Shown: piece by piece, positions 43,250 through 52,076 of the stretch
Numbering within the stretch: position 1 is the stretch's first letter
Layout of the letters: every line of letters starts with the position of its first letter
DNA from: DASZUK01 sp963745595
GTDB taxonomy: Bacteria; Actinomycetota; Acidimicrobiia; Acidimicrobiales; RAAP-2
Reading direction: 5' to 3'
Assembly: GCA_963745595.1 (NCBI GenBank)
Contig: CAVUYB010000032.1
Location: forward strand, 1 to 64,000
Length of the DNA: 64,000 nucleotides
Translations under genes and position numbers: made by a program
Notes under the pieces: generated by a model
What the model saw: only the letters and a program-made list of their open reading frames with translations
Told to the model about the DNA's origin: nothing
Database searches by the model: none

Positions 43250-44710
43250 ATGACCCGATCCGTTGAACGTTCCAGCTATCAGTTGACCTTCGCCGTCCTG
43301 GTGATCGGCGCGATGGCGTACACCATCCTCCAGACCCTGGTGGTCCCGGCGCTCCCGACCATCCAGCACGAGTACCACACCTCCCAGAACACCGTCACGT
43401 GGGTGCTGACGGCGTACCTGCTGTCGGCGTCGGTTTTCACGCCGATCCTCGGACGCATCGGGGACATGGCGGGAAAGGAGCGGTTGCTGGTCGCTACCCT
43501 CGCCGCACTGGCCGCGGGGTCGGTCCTGGCTGGCCTGTCCCACTCGATCATCGTCCTGATCGTGGCCCGGGTCATCCAGGGTGTGGGCGGGGCCGTGATC
43601 CCGTTGTCGTTCGGGATCATCCGAGACGAGTTCCCACGAGCCAAGGTGGCGGGCGCGGTGGGGGTCATCGCCGCGGTGCTCGCTTTCGGGGCCGGTTTGG
43701 CGCTGGTCCTGGCCGGCCCGATCGTGGAGCACCTCGGCGTCCATTGGCTGTTCTGGATTCCGCTGATGGTGGCCGGCATCGGGATGGTGATGGCCTATTT
43801 CTTCGTGCCGGAGTCGCCGGTCCGTACGCCCGGTGGCGTGAGCTGGTTGGCCGCCCTCCTGCTCTCGGGGTGGTTGGTCGCGCTGTTGGTCGGCGTCAGC
43901 CAGGCCCCGGTGTGGGGATGGGGGTCGGGCCGGGTGCTGGGGCTGTTGGCGCTGGCCGTCGTCATCGGGGTGGTGTGGGTCGTGGTCGAGCTCCGGGTCC
44001 GGTCCCCGCTGATCGACATGCGGATGATGCGGGCCCCGGCGGTATGGACGAACAACGTGGTGGCCTTCTTGTTCGGGGTGGGCATGTACTCGGTCCTGAC
44101 CTTCCTGCCCGAGTTCCTGCAGACGCCGACGTCGTCGGGGTACGGGTTCGGGGCGAGCGCCACCCAGTCCGGCCTCTACCTGCTGCCCCTGACGGTGACG
44201 ATGTTCGTCGGCGGCCTGTTCACCGGCAAGATCGCGGCCGGGATCGGGTCGAAGGCGGCCGTCGTCTCCGGATCGTTCGCCTGCATGGCGTGCTACTTCA
44301 TCCTGGCGTTCGCCCGTGACGAGCCCTGGGAGATCTACCTGGCGAGCACCCTGCTCGGCATCGGGCTCGGCCTGGCCTACTCCGCCATGTCCAGCCTGAT
44401 CGTCGAAGCGGTCCCGTCGGCGCAGACCGGGGTGGCCAGCGGCATGAACGCCAACATCCGCACGATCGGTGGGGCCATCGGGGCCTCCGTCATGGCCTCC
44501 ATCGTGACGGCCGACCTGGGGAAGGCGGGCTTTCCCGCCGATGCGGGGTACACGCGGGGGTTTGCCTTCCTCGGCATCATGACGATGGTGGCCGTCGGGG
44601 CCGCGCTGTGCATCCCGTCCATCGATCGGGACGCCGTCCCGGAGCACGATCGCCGGCTCGACCACGCCGAGCTGGCCATCGTGGCCGGCGCCACCATCAC
44701 CGACGCATGA
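43250..44710 (+). CDS. MFS drug:H+ antiporter, DHA2/EmrB-QacA type
   Basis: 486 residues with about 14 TM helices. Motif C-like region VVPALPTIQHEYHTSQNTVTWVLTAYLLSASVFTPILGRIGDMAGKERLL and RVIQGVGGAVIPLSFGIIRDEFPR are diagnostic. VASGMNANIRTIGGAIGASVMASIV lies near the C-terminus. Expected role: proton-driven export of lipophilic or cationic compounds. The downstream TetR gene overlaps by 4 bp (ATGA at 44707-44710), suggesting local repression and co-transcription. The upstream gap (43088-43249) has a 14-bp direct repeat at 43085-43112. Confidence 0.92.
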   Translation: MTRSVERSSYQLTFAVLVIGAMAYTILQTLVVPALPTIQHEYHTSQNTVTWVLTAYLLSASVFTPILGRIGDMAGKERLLVATLAALAAGSVLAGLSHSIIVLIVARVIQGVGGAVIPLSFGIIRDEFPRAKVAGAVGVIAAVLAFGAGLALVLAGPIVEHLGVHWLFWIPLMVAGIGMVMAYFFVPESPVRTPGGVSWLAALLLSGWLVALLVGVSQAPVWGWGSGRVLGLLALAVVIGVVWVVVELRVRSPLIDMRMMRAPAVWTNNVVAFLFGVGMYSVLTFLPEFLQTPTSSGYGFGASATQSGLYLLPLTVTMFVGGLFTGKIAAGIGSKAAVVSGSFACMACYFILAFARDEPWEIYLASTLLGIGLGLAYSAMSSLIVEAVPSAQTGVASGMNANIRTIGGAIGASVMASIVTADLGKAGFPADAGYTRGFAFLGIMTMVAVGAALCIPSIDRDAVPEHDRRLDHAELAIVAGATITDA

Positions 44711-45417
44711 CGGCGACCAGGGCCAGTTCCGGGCGCCGTGGTGGTGGTCCGTACGGGGAGGGGGGGCCGGAAGTCGACCCCTCGATCGCGGTGCCGGCGC
44801 TCCGGCGGGACGCGGCGCGCAACCTGGCCAGCATTCTCGCCGCTGCCCGCACCACCTTCTGCGAAGACGGCGTCGACGTCGGCGTGGAGGTGGTCGCGCA
44901 GCGGGCGGGGGTCGGTGTGGGGACGCTCTACCGGCGCTTCCCGACCAAGGACTCGTTGATCGAGGCCGTCGTGGACGAGCTGCTCCAGGAGGTTCTCGTC
45001 GCGGCCAAGGCGGCGTTGGTGGACGAGCCGGCGGCCGGCGGGTTCGCGGCGTTCATGCGAGCCGCCGGTCAGCTCCAGGCCGACCACGCCGGATGCCTGG
45101 GGCGACTGTGGAGCGATTCCCGGCGGAGTCCCGTACGGGCCGACATCGAGAGCGTCGGCCGCCAGCTACTGGCCCGGGCTCAGACGGCTGGATCGGTGCG
45201 GCCGGACCTGGTCTACGAGGACGTGGCCATGCTCCATTGGTCGGTCCGAGGCGTCGTCGAGACCACCGCCGCGGTGGCGCCGGACGCCTGGCGCCGTCAT
45301 CTCGACCTGCTGCTGGCGGCGGTAGCCCGATCGGACCTGCCGCTGCGGCACCCGCCGCTCAGCGCGAGCGAGGTGGACGCGGCGATTGCTTGGCGCGGGC
45401 GGTCGGGAACGCGTTGA
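44707..45417 (+). CDS. TetR-family repressor, partner of the MFS exporter
   Basis: 236 residues. HTH domain: RRDAARNLASILAAARTTFCEDGVDVGVEVVAQRAGVGVGTLYRRFPTKDSLIEAVVDELL, a textbook TetR_N. The C-terminal ligand domain (FAAFMRAAGQLQADHAGCLGRLW onwards) resembles SbtR-type TetR proteins. It overlaps the end of the MFS gene by 4 bp. The first 25 residues are Gly/Arg-rich and may be dispensable. The 3' end overlaps the convergent B12-regulator gene by 59 bp. The operator was not identified. Confidence 0.9.
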   Translation: MTATRASSGRRGGGPYGEGGPEVDPSIAVPALRRDAARNLASILAAARTTFCEDGVDVGVEVVAQRAGVGVGTLYRRFPTKDSLIEAVVDELLQEVLVAAKAALVDEPAAGGFAAFMRAAGQLQADHAGCLGRLWSDSRRSPVRADIESVGRQLLARAQTAGSVRPDLVYEDVAMLHWSVRGVVETTAAVAPDAWRRHLDLLLAAVARSDLPLRHPPLSASEVDAAIAWRGRSGTR

Positions 45418-46273
45418 CCGCCGTCGACGGTCCCGGCGTCTCCAGTAGGCGGGCCAGACCGAGGGCGTCGGCGGCCCAGCCGTCGGCGCCGAGCTCCCGG
45501 GCCGACGGTTCGGTCGACAGGGCCGGCCCTCCGAGGTAGATCCGGCAGTCCGGATGGGCGCGGCGCACCGCCGCGGCCACGGCGGCGGCCCCCGCCTTGC
45601 ACCCGTCGGTGCTGACGCTCACCCCCACGGCGCGCAGGTCGCCGACCGCCCCGGCGGCGTCCAGGAACGACTGCTCCGGCAGGTCGGCCCCCAGGTCGAC
45701 CACCCGGGCGCCAGACTGCCGGAGGATGTCGGCCACCATGAGCAGCGGCAGTAGATGGGGGTCGCCAGGGGCGCCGCCCAGGATGACCGTGCCGCCGGCG
45801 GCCGGGCCCCGGCGGGCGAACAGCGGGCCGAGCCGCCCGACCAGCCGCATGGCCACCGCGGTGGCCCGGTGCTCGGCGTCGACGCCGATCGAACCGTCAG
45901 CCCACCGGTCGCCGATGGTTCGCATCGCCGGGGCCAGCAGGCGAAGGTGGATGTCACCCGCGGCCGCGCCGCCGGACAAGGCTCGCTCCACGACCGCCCA
46001 GCTGCCGGGTCCGTCCCCGGCCAGCAGCCGGTCGAGCAGCCGGTCCCGGGGCCCGGCCCACCGTCTTCCCGACTGGGCCGTCCCGCGCCCGGGGGCGACC
46101 GGAGCGGCGGCTCGCAGGCGATCGACGTCGCCGGGGTCGACCCACCACCGGCCGCCGCGTTGTTCGGCCGGCAGGCGGCCCAGCCGAACGTACCGGTAGG
46201 CGGTCATGTAGTGGACCCCGAGCGAGGCCGCGGCGTCTTCGAGGGTCACCAAGTTGTCGGGCCGCGCCGTCAT
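45359..46273 (-). CDS. CarH/LitR-like cobalamin-binding transcriptional regulator
   Basis: 304 residues from ATG 46273. N-terminal helix-turn-helix (LVTLEDAAASLGVHYMTAYRYVRLGRLPAEQRGGRWWVDPGDVDRL) of excisionase/HTH_17 type rather than full MerR. Then the CarH-type helical bundle TIGDRWADGSIGVDAEHRAT with the Trp and Glu-His that cap adenosylcobalamin, and the B12 Rossmann domain ILGGAPGDPHLLPLLMVADILRQSGARVVDLGADLP, where His takes the lower axial position, plus YLGGPAL. Light or B12-dependent repression is known for CarH/LitR; here it is inferred. The gene closes the six-gene lipid operon, overlapping the desaturase by 4 bp. Confidence 0.82.
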   Translation of the reverse strand: MTARPDNLVTLEDAAASLGVHYMTAYRYVRLGRLPAEQRGGRWWVDPGDVDRLRAAAPVAPGRGTAQSGRRWAGPRDRLLDRLLAGDGPGSWAVVERALSGGAAAGDIHLRLLAPAMRTIGDRWADGSIGVDAEHRATAVAMRLVGRLGPLFARRGPAAGGTVILGGAPGDPHLLPLLMVADILRQSGARVVDLGADLPEQSFLDAAGAVGDLRAVGVSVSTDGCKAGAAAVAAAVRRAHPDCRIYLGGPALSTEPSARELGADGWAADALGLARLLETPGPSTAVNAFPTARAKQSPRPPRSR

Positions 46274-47184
46274 CGGTCCCGTCGCAGGCGGGCGGCGAGG
46301 GCCCGGGCCGGCGGGGTCCGCAGGTCGTGGACGACGCCGAGCGCGGCCAGCGCGCGCAGCGCGTAGTACGTGGGGTCCAGCTCCCACCAGACGAAGCCCT
46401 GCCGGACCGACCGCGGGTAGTGGTGGTGGTTGTTGTGCCATCCCTCCCCCAGGGTCACCAGCGCCACCGGCCAACAGTTCCGGCTGTCATCCGGGGTGTC
46501 GTAGCGGCGGCGGCCCAGGCGGTGGGCCACCGAGTTGACGGTGAACGTGGCGTGCCAGAGCAGGACGGTCGAGATGGCGAAGGCCACCACCCCGGCCCAG
46601 CCGGCCAACAGGTAGCAGGCCAGCCCTAGGGCCCACGGACCGACGGCCTGCAGCCGGTCGACGACGCGCAGCTCCGGGTAGCGGGCCAGGTCGTCGACCA
46701 AGGAGAGGTCGGCCCGCTTGGACCGCCGGGACAGCACCCACCCAGCATGGCTCCACCACAGTCCGTCTCGGGGGGAGTGCAGGTCCCGCCGGGTGTCGGC
46801 GTAGCGATGGTGCCGGCGGTGGTGGGCAGCCCACCACAGCGGGCCCTTTTGGGCCGCGGTGATCCCGCCTATGGCCATAGCCAGTTGGGCGGTGCGACCC
46901 AGCCGGTAGCTGCGGTGGGAGAAGTAACGGTGGTACCCGGCGGTGACGAAGAACATGCGGACCACGTAGAGGACGGCGACCAGCACCACGTCGGCGGCGC
47001 CGAACCCGGTCGCCACGATGGCCACCGGCGCCAGATGCAGGGCGACGAACGGCAGACCCGAGACCCAGTCGGTGCCGCCATCGGTCGCGGCGGGCGAACC
47101 GGCGCCCGTCCGGTCCGGCGCCGTCCGGTCCGGCGCCGCCCGGCGGTCGACCGCGGCCGCCGTCCGATCGATCGTGGCGGTCAT
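46270..47184 (-). CDS. Acyl-CoA/fatty acid desaturase, membrane di-iron type
   Basis: 304 residues from ATG 47184. Three histidine boxes: HRYFSHRSYRLGR, HHRRHHRYADT and HNNHHHYP, the ligand set of delta-9-type desaturases, with hydrophobic helices between them (VVLVAVLYVVRMFFVTAGY, LACYLLAGWAGVVAFAISTVLLWHA). The ending GFVWWELDPTYYALRALAALGVVHDLR is typical. It introduces a double bond into acyl chains. The first about 35 residues are Ala/Arg/Asp repeats (DRTAPDRTG). It overlaps both neighbours by 4 bp and so is fully embedded in the operon. Confidence 0.93.
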   Translation of the reverse strand: MTATIDRTAAAVDRRAAPDRTAPDRTGAGSPAATDGGTDWVSGLPFVALHLAPVAIVATGFGAADVVLVAVLYVVRMFFVTAGYHRYFSHRSYRLGRTAQLAMAIGGITAAQKGPLWWAAHHRRHHRYADTRRDLHSPRDGLWWSHAGWVLSRRSKRADLSLVDDLARYPELRVVDRLQAVGPWALGLACYLLAGWAGVVAFAISTVLLWHATFTVNSVAHRLGRRRYDTPDDSRNCWPVALVTLGEGWHNNHHHYPRSVRQGFVWWELDPTYYALRALAALGVVHDLRTPPARALAARLRRDR

Positions 47185-48419
47185 TGCCCGACCGGTCCCG
47201 GATGCCACCCGGGCTTGGCCAGGATCATCTGGACGTCGCTGATGCGACGTTCCACGAACCCCGCCTCGCAGTAGGCCAGGTACAGGTCCCAGGTCCGCAG
47301 GAACGACTCGTCGAAGCCGAGCTCGGCGATCGCCCGACGGTTGTCGAGGAACCGGGCCCGCCACCGGTGGAGCGTCTCGGCGTAGTGGGCCCCGATGTCC
47401 TCCAGGCCGATCACCCGGAGGTCGGTGGCGCCGGTCGTGACCGCCACGATGACACCGACGGACGGGATGCAGGACCCGGGGAACACGACGGCCTTGATGA
47501 AGTCGTCGACCCGCTTCGCCCGTTCGTAGCGCGCGTCGTCGATGACGATGGCCTGGAGGGCCATCAGCCCGTCCGGTCGCAGGAGCCGGGCGCAGGACTC
47601 GAAGAACGTCCGGTACTGACGCCAGCCCACCGCTTCGATCATCTCGACCGAGACCACCTTGTCCCACTGGCCGTGCAGGTCCCGGTAGTCGTCGTTGCGG
47701 ACCGTCACCAGGTGGTCCAGGCCGGCCTCGCCCACTCGCCGACGGGCGTAGGCGAACTGACGGTCCGAGATGGTCGTCGTCGTGACCCGGCAGCCGTACC
47801 GGGTGGCGGCGTGGGCGGCGAAGCTGCCCCAGCCGGTCCCGATCTCGAGCACCTCGTCGTCGGGCCCCAGGTCGAGCTTGACGCAGAGCCGATCGAGCTT
47901 GGCTACCGAGGCCTCCTCCAAGGACATGCCGGGCCGCTCGAAGTACGCGCACGAGTACGTGAGGGTCGGGTCCAAGAAGGCGGCGAAGAACTCGTCGCCG
48001 AGGTCGTAGTGCTCCTGTACGTCCAACCGGTCCTCGGCTCGGCTGTCCAGCCCGTTCCGGGCGGCCGAGTGCCGTCCGGGGCCGAGGCCACCGAGCCGCC
48101 CGAGGCCGCCGGTGATCCGCCCGAGTCGTCCAGCCGGGGACGGCAGGCGACGGCTGGCCGACCGGACCACGCCGACCAGGTCGTCGCTGTCCCACCAGCC
48201 GGCGGCGTAGCTGGTGCCCAGGCCGACGCTGCCCCGGGCCAACACGGCTCGGTAGGCGGCGGGATCGTGCACGGCGACCGTTGCCGTGTCCGGGGGCGTC
48301 GGCCCGGGACGCCCGTGGTGGCGTGGCCGACCATCGGGGAAGTCCTCGACCACCAAGATCTCGGCCCGGCGGGTTGCCGTCAGGACCGCGGCCCGAGCCA
48401 GTCGTTCGACCCCGGTCAT
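47181..48419 (-). CDS. Cyclopropane-fatty-acyl-phospholipid synthase family SAM methyltransferase
   Basis: 412 residues from ATG 48419. Family signatures: GLGTSYAAGWWDSDDLVGVV, VQEHYDLGDEFFAAFLDPTLTYSCAYF, LEIGTGWGSFAAHAATRYGCRVTTTTISDRQFAYARRR (SAM site), KVVSVEMIEAVGWRQYRTFFE, and FIKAVVFPGSCIPSVG. The YCEAGF near the end keeps the active-site surroundings. The enzyme methylates the double bond of phospholipid acyl chains; the product may be cyclopropane, methyl-branched or a furan precursor. Together with the desaturase and FAD protein it points to acyl-chain remodelling. 4-bp overlaps on both sides. Confidence 0.92.
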   Translation of the reverse strand: MTGVERLARAAVLTATRRAEILVVEDFPDGRPRHHGRPGPTPPDTATVAVHDPAAYRAVLARGSVGLGTSYAAGWWDSDDLVGVVRSASRRLPSPAGRLGRITGGLGRLGGLGPGRHSAARNGLDSRAEDRLDVQEHYDLGDEFFAAFLDPTLTYSCAYFERPGMSLEEASVAKLDRLCVKLDLGPDDEVLEIGTGWGSFAAHAATRYGCRVTTTTISDRQFAYARRRVGEAGLDHLVTVRNDDYRDLHGQWDKVVSVEMIEAVGWRQYRTFFESCARLLRPDGLMALQAIVIDDARYERAKRVDDFIKAVVFPGSCIPSVGVIVAVTTGATDLRVIGLEDIGAHYAETLHRWRARFLDNRRAIAELGFDESFLRTWDLYLAYCEAGFVERRISDVQMILAKPGWHPGPVGQ

Positions 48420-49220
48420 CGGCCACCCGTGGCTCGGGCCGGATGCGGGTGGAACGGTTCGCCCTTGGCCCACAGCCGCGCCGCCTGCCAGTAGATGGCG
48501 GCCGACACCCGCCAGGTCATCAGGGGGTACCGGACGAGGAGGGCGGACATGGTCGACCGGTCGAGCGGTCGGCGGTGGAGCAGCAGCTCGGCTTCGAACA
48601 CCGTTTCGTCGCCCCGGCGGTCGTCGACCCGGGCCCTCAGCTGGTCGCCGGGAGGGTCGAGCCGGAACCGATGGGCCAGGTCCATCGGCAAGAAGGGCGA
48701 GACGTGGAGGGCCTTGGCCACCGTTTCGTCCACCGTCCCGTCGTCGGCGGCCGGAAGCGACGTAGTCGTGGCGCTCGCCCCACGGCGTGTTGGTCACCGA
48801 CGCCACCACCGAACGGACGTGCTCGACCGGTTGGGTCGAAGCAGTAGTACAGGCTGATCGGGTTGAAGCACCAGCCCCAGGTCCGCAGGTTGGTCAAGAG
48901 CCGGACCGGGCCGTCGACGTCTTCTGCCGCGCCGGCGTCGGCCACGACCTGGCGGACGGCCTCGGCGAGGGGGACCGACGGGTCGCCGAGGTAGTCGACG
49001 CGCCGGAACCGGACGGGCCGGCCGGGACGGTCGGACCACAGTGGATGGCGGGCCAGGACCGCCGACAGCTCGTCGAGGTCGAGGTAGCACATCGCCACTC
49101 GGTACTCGAAGTGATGGGGCTGGGGTCGCGACCGGCGATGGCGGACCCGAGCCCTCGTAGAGGGCGCTGTAGACCGGTGCCGACGACTCGACGGGAGGCG
49201 AGGGGGTCGACGACGGTCAC
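48416..49220 (-). pseudogene. DUF1365 family protein, broken by several single-base frameshifts
   Basis: Conserved pieces appear in order but in three frames: VYSALYEG (near 49170), RVRHRRSRPQPHHFEYRVAMCYLDLDEL and LLTNLRTWGWCFNPISLYYCFDPT, then EHVRSVVASVTNTPWGERHDYVAS (from about 48829), then AADDGTVDETVAKALHVSPFLPMDLAHRF (from about 48763) to the stop at 48416. Extra bases are needed near 48763, 48829, 49152 and probably 49180. The likely start is a GTG overlapping the FAD-gene stop (GTGA). DUF1365 proteins are always found beside CFA-like methyltransferases and amine-oxidase-like FAD proteins; their job is unknown. So many breaks in 450 bp could be a true pseudogene or a poor consensus patch. 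Confidence 0.75.
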
Positions 49221-50459
49221 CGGATCGGCGCTCCGAGCTCCCGGCAGACGTCGGCCGCACTGGACGGCGCCGTCCTCGTGGAAGCCGTAGCCCCAGTAGG
49301 CGCCGCAGTACCAGGTGCGCCGGTGGCCTTGGAGGTCCTGCCGGCGGCGCTGGGCGGCCACGGCGGCCGAGTCGTAGATCGGATGGGCGTAGGTCCACGA
49401 CTCGAGCACCGTGGTCGGGTCGATGTGATCGTCTCGGTTCAGGGTCACGCAGATCTGGTGACTCGACTCGATCCGTTGCAGGCGGTTCATCCAGTAGGTC
49501 ACCGTCGGCCGACCGACCGGTTCGGCCGGCAGGTGGGCGTTCCAGCTGGCCCAGGCCGACCGCCGGCGGGGGAGCAGCCTGGCGTCGGTGTGGAGCGTGG
49601 CCACGTTGGACTGGTAACGGATGGCCCCGAGCACGGTCCGCTCGTCTGGACTGGGATCGCCGAGCAAGGCCAGGGCCTGGTCGCTATGGACGGCCAGGAC
49701 CGCCGCGTCGAAGGACTCGGGGCCGGCCCCCGTGAGCACGGTCACCGACGTCGGCTCCCGCACGACCTTGACGACCTCGGCCGATCGCCGGACCCGATCC
49801 CCCAGCATGCGATCGATCGCTGCCACGTACCGGTGCGACCCCCCGCTGACCGTTCGCCATTGCGGCCGGCCTTTCAGCTGCAGCATGCCGTGGTGGTCCA
49901 AGAAGGCGGCGAACGTCCGAGCCGGGATGGCGGTGAAGGTGGCCGGGTCGGCCGACCAGATGGCCGAGCCCAGCGGGACCAAGTAGTCGGCGACCAGTCG
50001 CGGCCCGTAGTCACCGGCGGCCACCAGATCGGCCAGCGTTCCCGGATCGTCCCCAGTCGCCAGCAGTCGGCGGGCAGCCCGGTTGAATCGGAGCACGTCG
50101 GCTAGGAGCCGTTGGAACGACGGCCGCAGGGCGTTCGATGGCTGGGCCCACAGCCCTAGGCCGTTGCCCCGGTACTCGAAGTCCCGGCCGGCGGCGGACA
50201 CGCTGAAGCTCATCTCCGAGGACTGCGTGGCCACGCCCAGCTGGTCGAGGAGTCCCGAGAACATTGGATAGTTGGGCTCGTTGTACACGATGAACCCGGT
50301 GTCGACGTCGTAGGCCCCGTCGTCCAGCGCCACCCGGACGGTGTTGGCGTGGCCGCCCAACCGGTCGTCGGCTTCGAACAGCGTGACCCGGTGGGTCTGC
50401 CGAAGCCAGTAGGCACAGCTCAGCCCGGCCACGCCGGCCCCGATCACCGCCACGTTCAC
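49217..50459 (-). CDS. FAD-dependent amine-oxidase-like protein, frameshifted near the C-terminus
   Basis: GTG start at 50459 gives (M)NVAVIGAGVAGLSCAYWLRQ (Rossmann GxGxxG), then LFEADDRLGGHANTV and DTGFIVYNEPNYPMFSGLLDQLGV. Further family motifs are IWSADPATFTAIPARTFAAFLDHHGML, WRTVSGGSHRYVAAID and WYCGAYWGYGFHEDGAV. After GAV an extra base (about 49265) separates the proper ending SAADVCRELGAPIR and TGA at 49217; without it the frame runs on to 48894. This family (NAD/FAD-binding, phytoene-desaturase-like) accompanies DUF1365 and CFA-type genes. Substrate unknown, perhaps an unsaturated or methylated acyl chain. Overlaps the SDR gene by 4 bp. Confidence 0.85.
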
Positions 50460-51451
50460 CGGTCACCTCCGACCGGCTCGTCCAGCCCGGCTCGTTGCCG
50501 GCACCACTCCCAGAGCCGTGCGGGCTCGCCGGGCGGGTCAGCGGGACCCGGCCACCGATGGTCGGGACGAGCTCGGCGGTCCAGCCAGAAGGTTGCCGGC
50601 GCATTGGCGTCAGCGCCACCATCGGCGAGCCAGACCGCCGTATCGGCTCCCTGTTCGGCCCGTCGCAAGATCGGGCCCAGTACGGCCGCGAATACCGGCA
50701 GGCCGGTTCGCAACGCGTCGGTGTCCACCCAGCCCGGGTGCATGGCATAGGACGACACTCCGGCCCTGGGCCACCGCTGATCCCACTGTCGAGCCAGGGC
50801 AACCTGGGCCCGCTTGGCCGTGGCGTAGACGGTGGTCCCCCGGTACGGGGTCGACGGCTGATCGAGCCGCTCGACGTCCAGTTGGCGGGTGTACATGCCG
50901 CCGGACGACACCCACACCACCCGGGCCGGCGCCGCTCGCCGGAGCAAGGGCTCCAGCAGGCACGTCAAGAGGTAGGGCCCGACCACGTGGACGGCCGCCG
51001 TCTCCTCCAGCCCGCCGTCGGTCATGGTCAGCTCGCGGTTCAAGACGCCGGCCGCGTGGACCAGGGCATCCAACCGGTCGGTCCGTCTCGCCACCCCGTC
51101 GGCCAGCGCCCGGACCGACGACAGGGAGCCGAGATCGGCCGGTTGCCCGAACACCCGGGTCGACCCGGCCTCGGTCCGGAGGTCTTCCACCGCCCGGCTC
51201 ACTCGGGCCTCGTCCCGGCCGACCAGGCCGACGGTCGCTCCGGCGCGGGCCAGAGCCACCACCACCGCCCGGCCGATGCCGCTGGTGCCTCCGGTGACCA
51301 GGACCACCCGGCCCTCCATGGTCGGCCGTTCGTCGTCGGCCCAGGACCACAATCGCCGGCGGGCCGCGAAGCCCAGCCGGGACCAGCTGGCCACGATCGT
51401 GGCCTCCAAGGCGGCGTCGATGCCCTGCCGAGCGGTGTTCGAGGTCCACAC
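50456..51451 (-). CDS. Short-chain dehydrogenase/reductase, first gene of the lipid operon
   Basis: 331 residues. Nucleotide site VVLVTGGTSGIGRAVVVALARAGATVGLVGRDEAR, then DALVHAAGVLNRE (NNAG variant), catalytic Ser in VVWVSSGGMYTRQL and the YxxxK pair in TTVYATAKRAQ, and YAMHPGWVDTDAL. It resembles the retinol-dehydrogenase/WW-oxidoreductase-like SDRs. The listed GTG start (51451) adds about 44 residues before the domain; ATG at MEGRVVLV is an alternative. An AT-rich palindrome begins 6 bp upstream. Acceptor unknown; it may reduce a lipid aldehyde or ketone made by the operon. Confidence 0.88.
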   Translation of the reverse strand: MWTSNTARQGIDAALEATIVASWSRLGFAARRRLWSWADDERPTMEGRVVLVTGGTSGIGRAVVVALARAGATVGLVGRDEARVSRAVEDLRTEAGSTRVFGQPADLGSLSSVRALADGVARRTDRLDALVHAAGVLNRELTMTDGGLEETAAVHVVGPYLLTCLLEPLLRRAAPARVVWVSSGGMYTRQLDVERLDQPSTPYRGTTVYATAKRAQVALARQWDQRWPRAGVSSYAMHPGWVDTDALRTGLPVFAAVLGPILRRAEQGADTAVWLADGGADANAPATFWLDRRARPDHRWPGPADPPGEPARLWEWCRQRAGLDEPVGGDR

Positions 51452-51456
51452 CCTTT

Positions 51457-51487
51457 CTATTTAGCACTAAATAGAGTTTGCTAAACC
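51457..51487 (-). promoter_or_regulatory. AT-rich double palindrome, candidate operator for the B12/light operon
   Basis: CTATTTAG-CA-CTAAATAG (51457-51474) is a perfect 8+8 palindrome, followed by GTTTGCTAAAC (51477-51487), a second imperfect inverted repeat. It is one of the most AT-rich spots in the window and lies immediately before the SDR start, between divergent genes. A dimer-of-dimers regulator such as the CarH-like protein at 45359 is the obvious candidate. Confidence 0.6.
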
Positions 51488-51527
51488 TGGCGCCGGTCCT
51501 GGGGGCCCGGACCCTACGCTCGCGGTC

Positions 51528-51917
51528 GTGCCGTTCGTCGCGACGCCCGATGACCCCCGCCGGCCGGACGGCCAGGCTTGGCTTCGCAACGTGGTGATCG
51601 CCGTCGCGGCCGGTCGCGTCGCTCTGGGGGCGGTCGCCCTGCTCTCTCCGGCCGTGGTGGCCCGGCCGTGGGTCGGCGACGACGACGGCCCCAGCAGCGC
51701 CGTCCTGGGTCGGGCACTGGGCGGTCGGGACGTGGCGCTGGGCCTCGGATTGCTATTGGCCGCCAACCACGATCGCCACCTCCGGGGATGGGCCGAGGCG
51801 GCGGCGTTGGCCGACTCGGTCGACGTGGCAGCCACTCTCTTGGCCTTCGACCGGTTGCCCCGAAAGGGGCGCCTGGCCGTCCTGGCCGCCGCCGGTGCCG
51901 CCGCCGCCGTCGGCTGA
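51528..51917 (+). CDS. Small membrane protein, DUF4267-like
   Basis: 129 residues. Hydrophobic helices around VVIAVAAGRVALGAVALLSPAVVARPW, RALGGRDVALGLGLLLAAN, WAEAAALADSVDVAATLLAF and LAVLAAAGAAAAVG: three or four TM segments. The (G/A)R...GG-RD-A-L-G-L pattern resembles DUF4267 and related small actinobacterial membrane proteins. Divergent from the lipid operon across the palindrome, so it may share its control. No function can be assigned. Confidence 0.68.
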   Translation: MPFVATPDDPRRPDGQAWLRNVVIAVAAGRVALGAVALLSPAVVARPWVGDDDGPSSAVLGRALGGRDVALGLGLLLAANHDRHLRGWAEAAALADSVDVAATLLAFDRLPRKGRLAVLAAAGAAAAVG

Positions 51918-52076
51918 TGGACGGCGACGCGGTGCGACTAGCCGGGCACGTCGCCGGGCTCCCGCATCACCGACGGGCGAGTCCTTCAAGGTGGCGCGTC
52001 CCTTGACAGGTGTAGTCGCCCCGCATACATTCCAAAATCGAGCGAGCGCTTGATTATGTAGCAGGAGGGGTGGGCT

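Noticed and set aside
48894..49216. C-terminal extension of the FAD protein to 48894
   Set aside because: The family ending SAADVCRELGAPIR and a stop appear one frame over at 49217; the extension is antifamily read-through over DUF1365.
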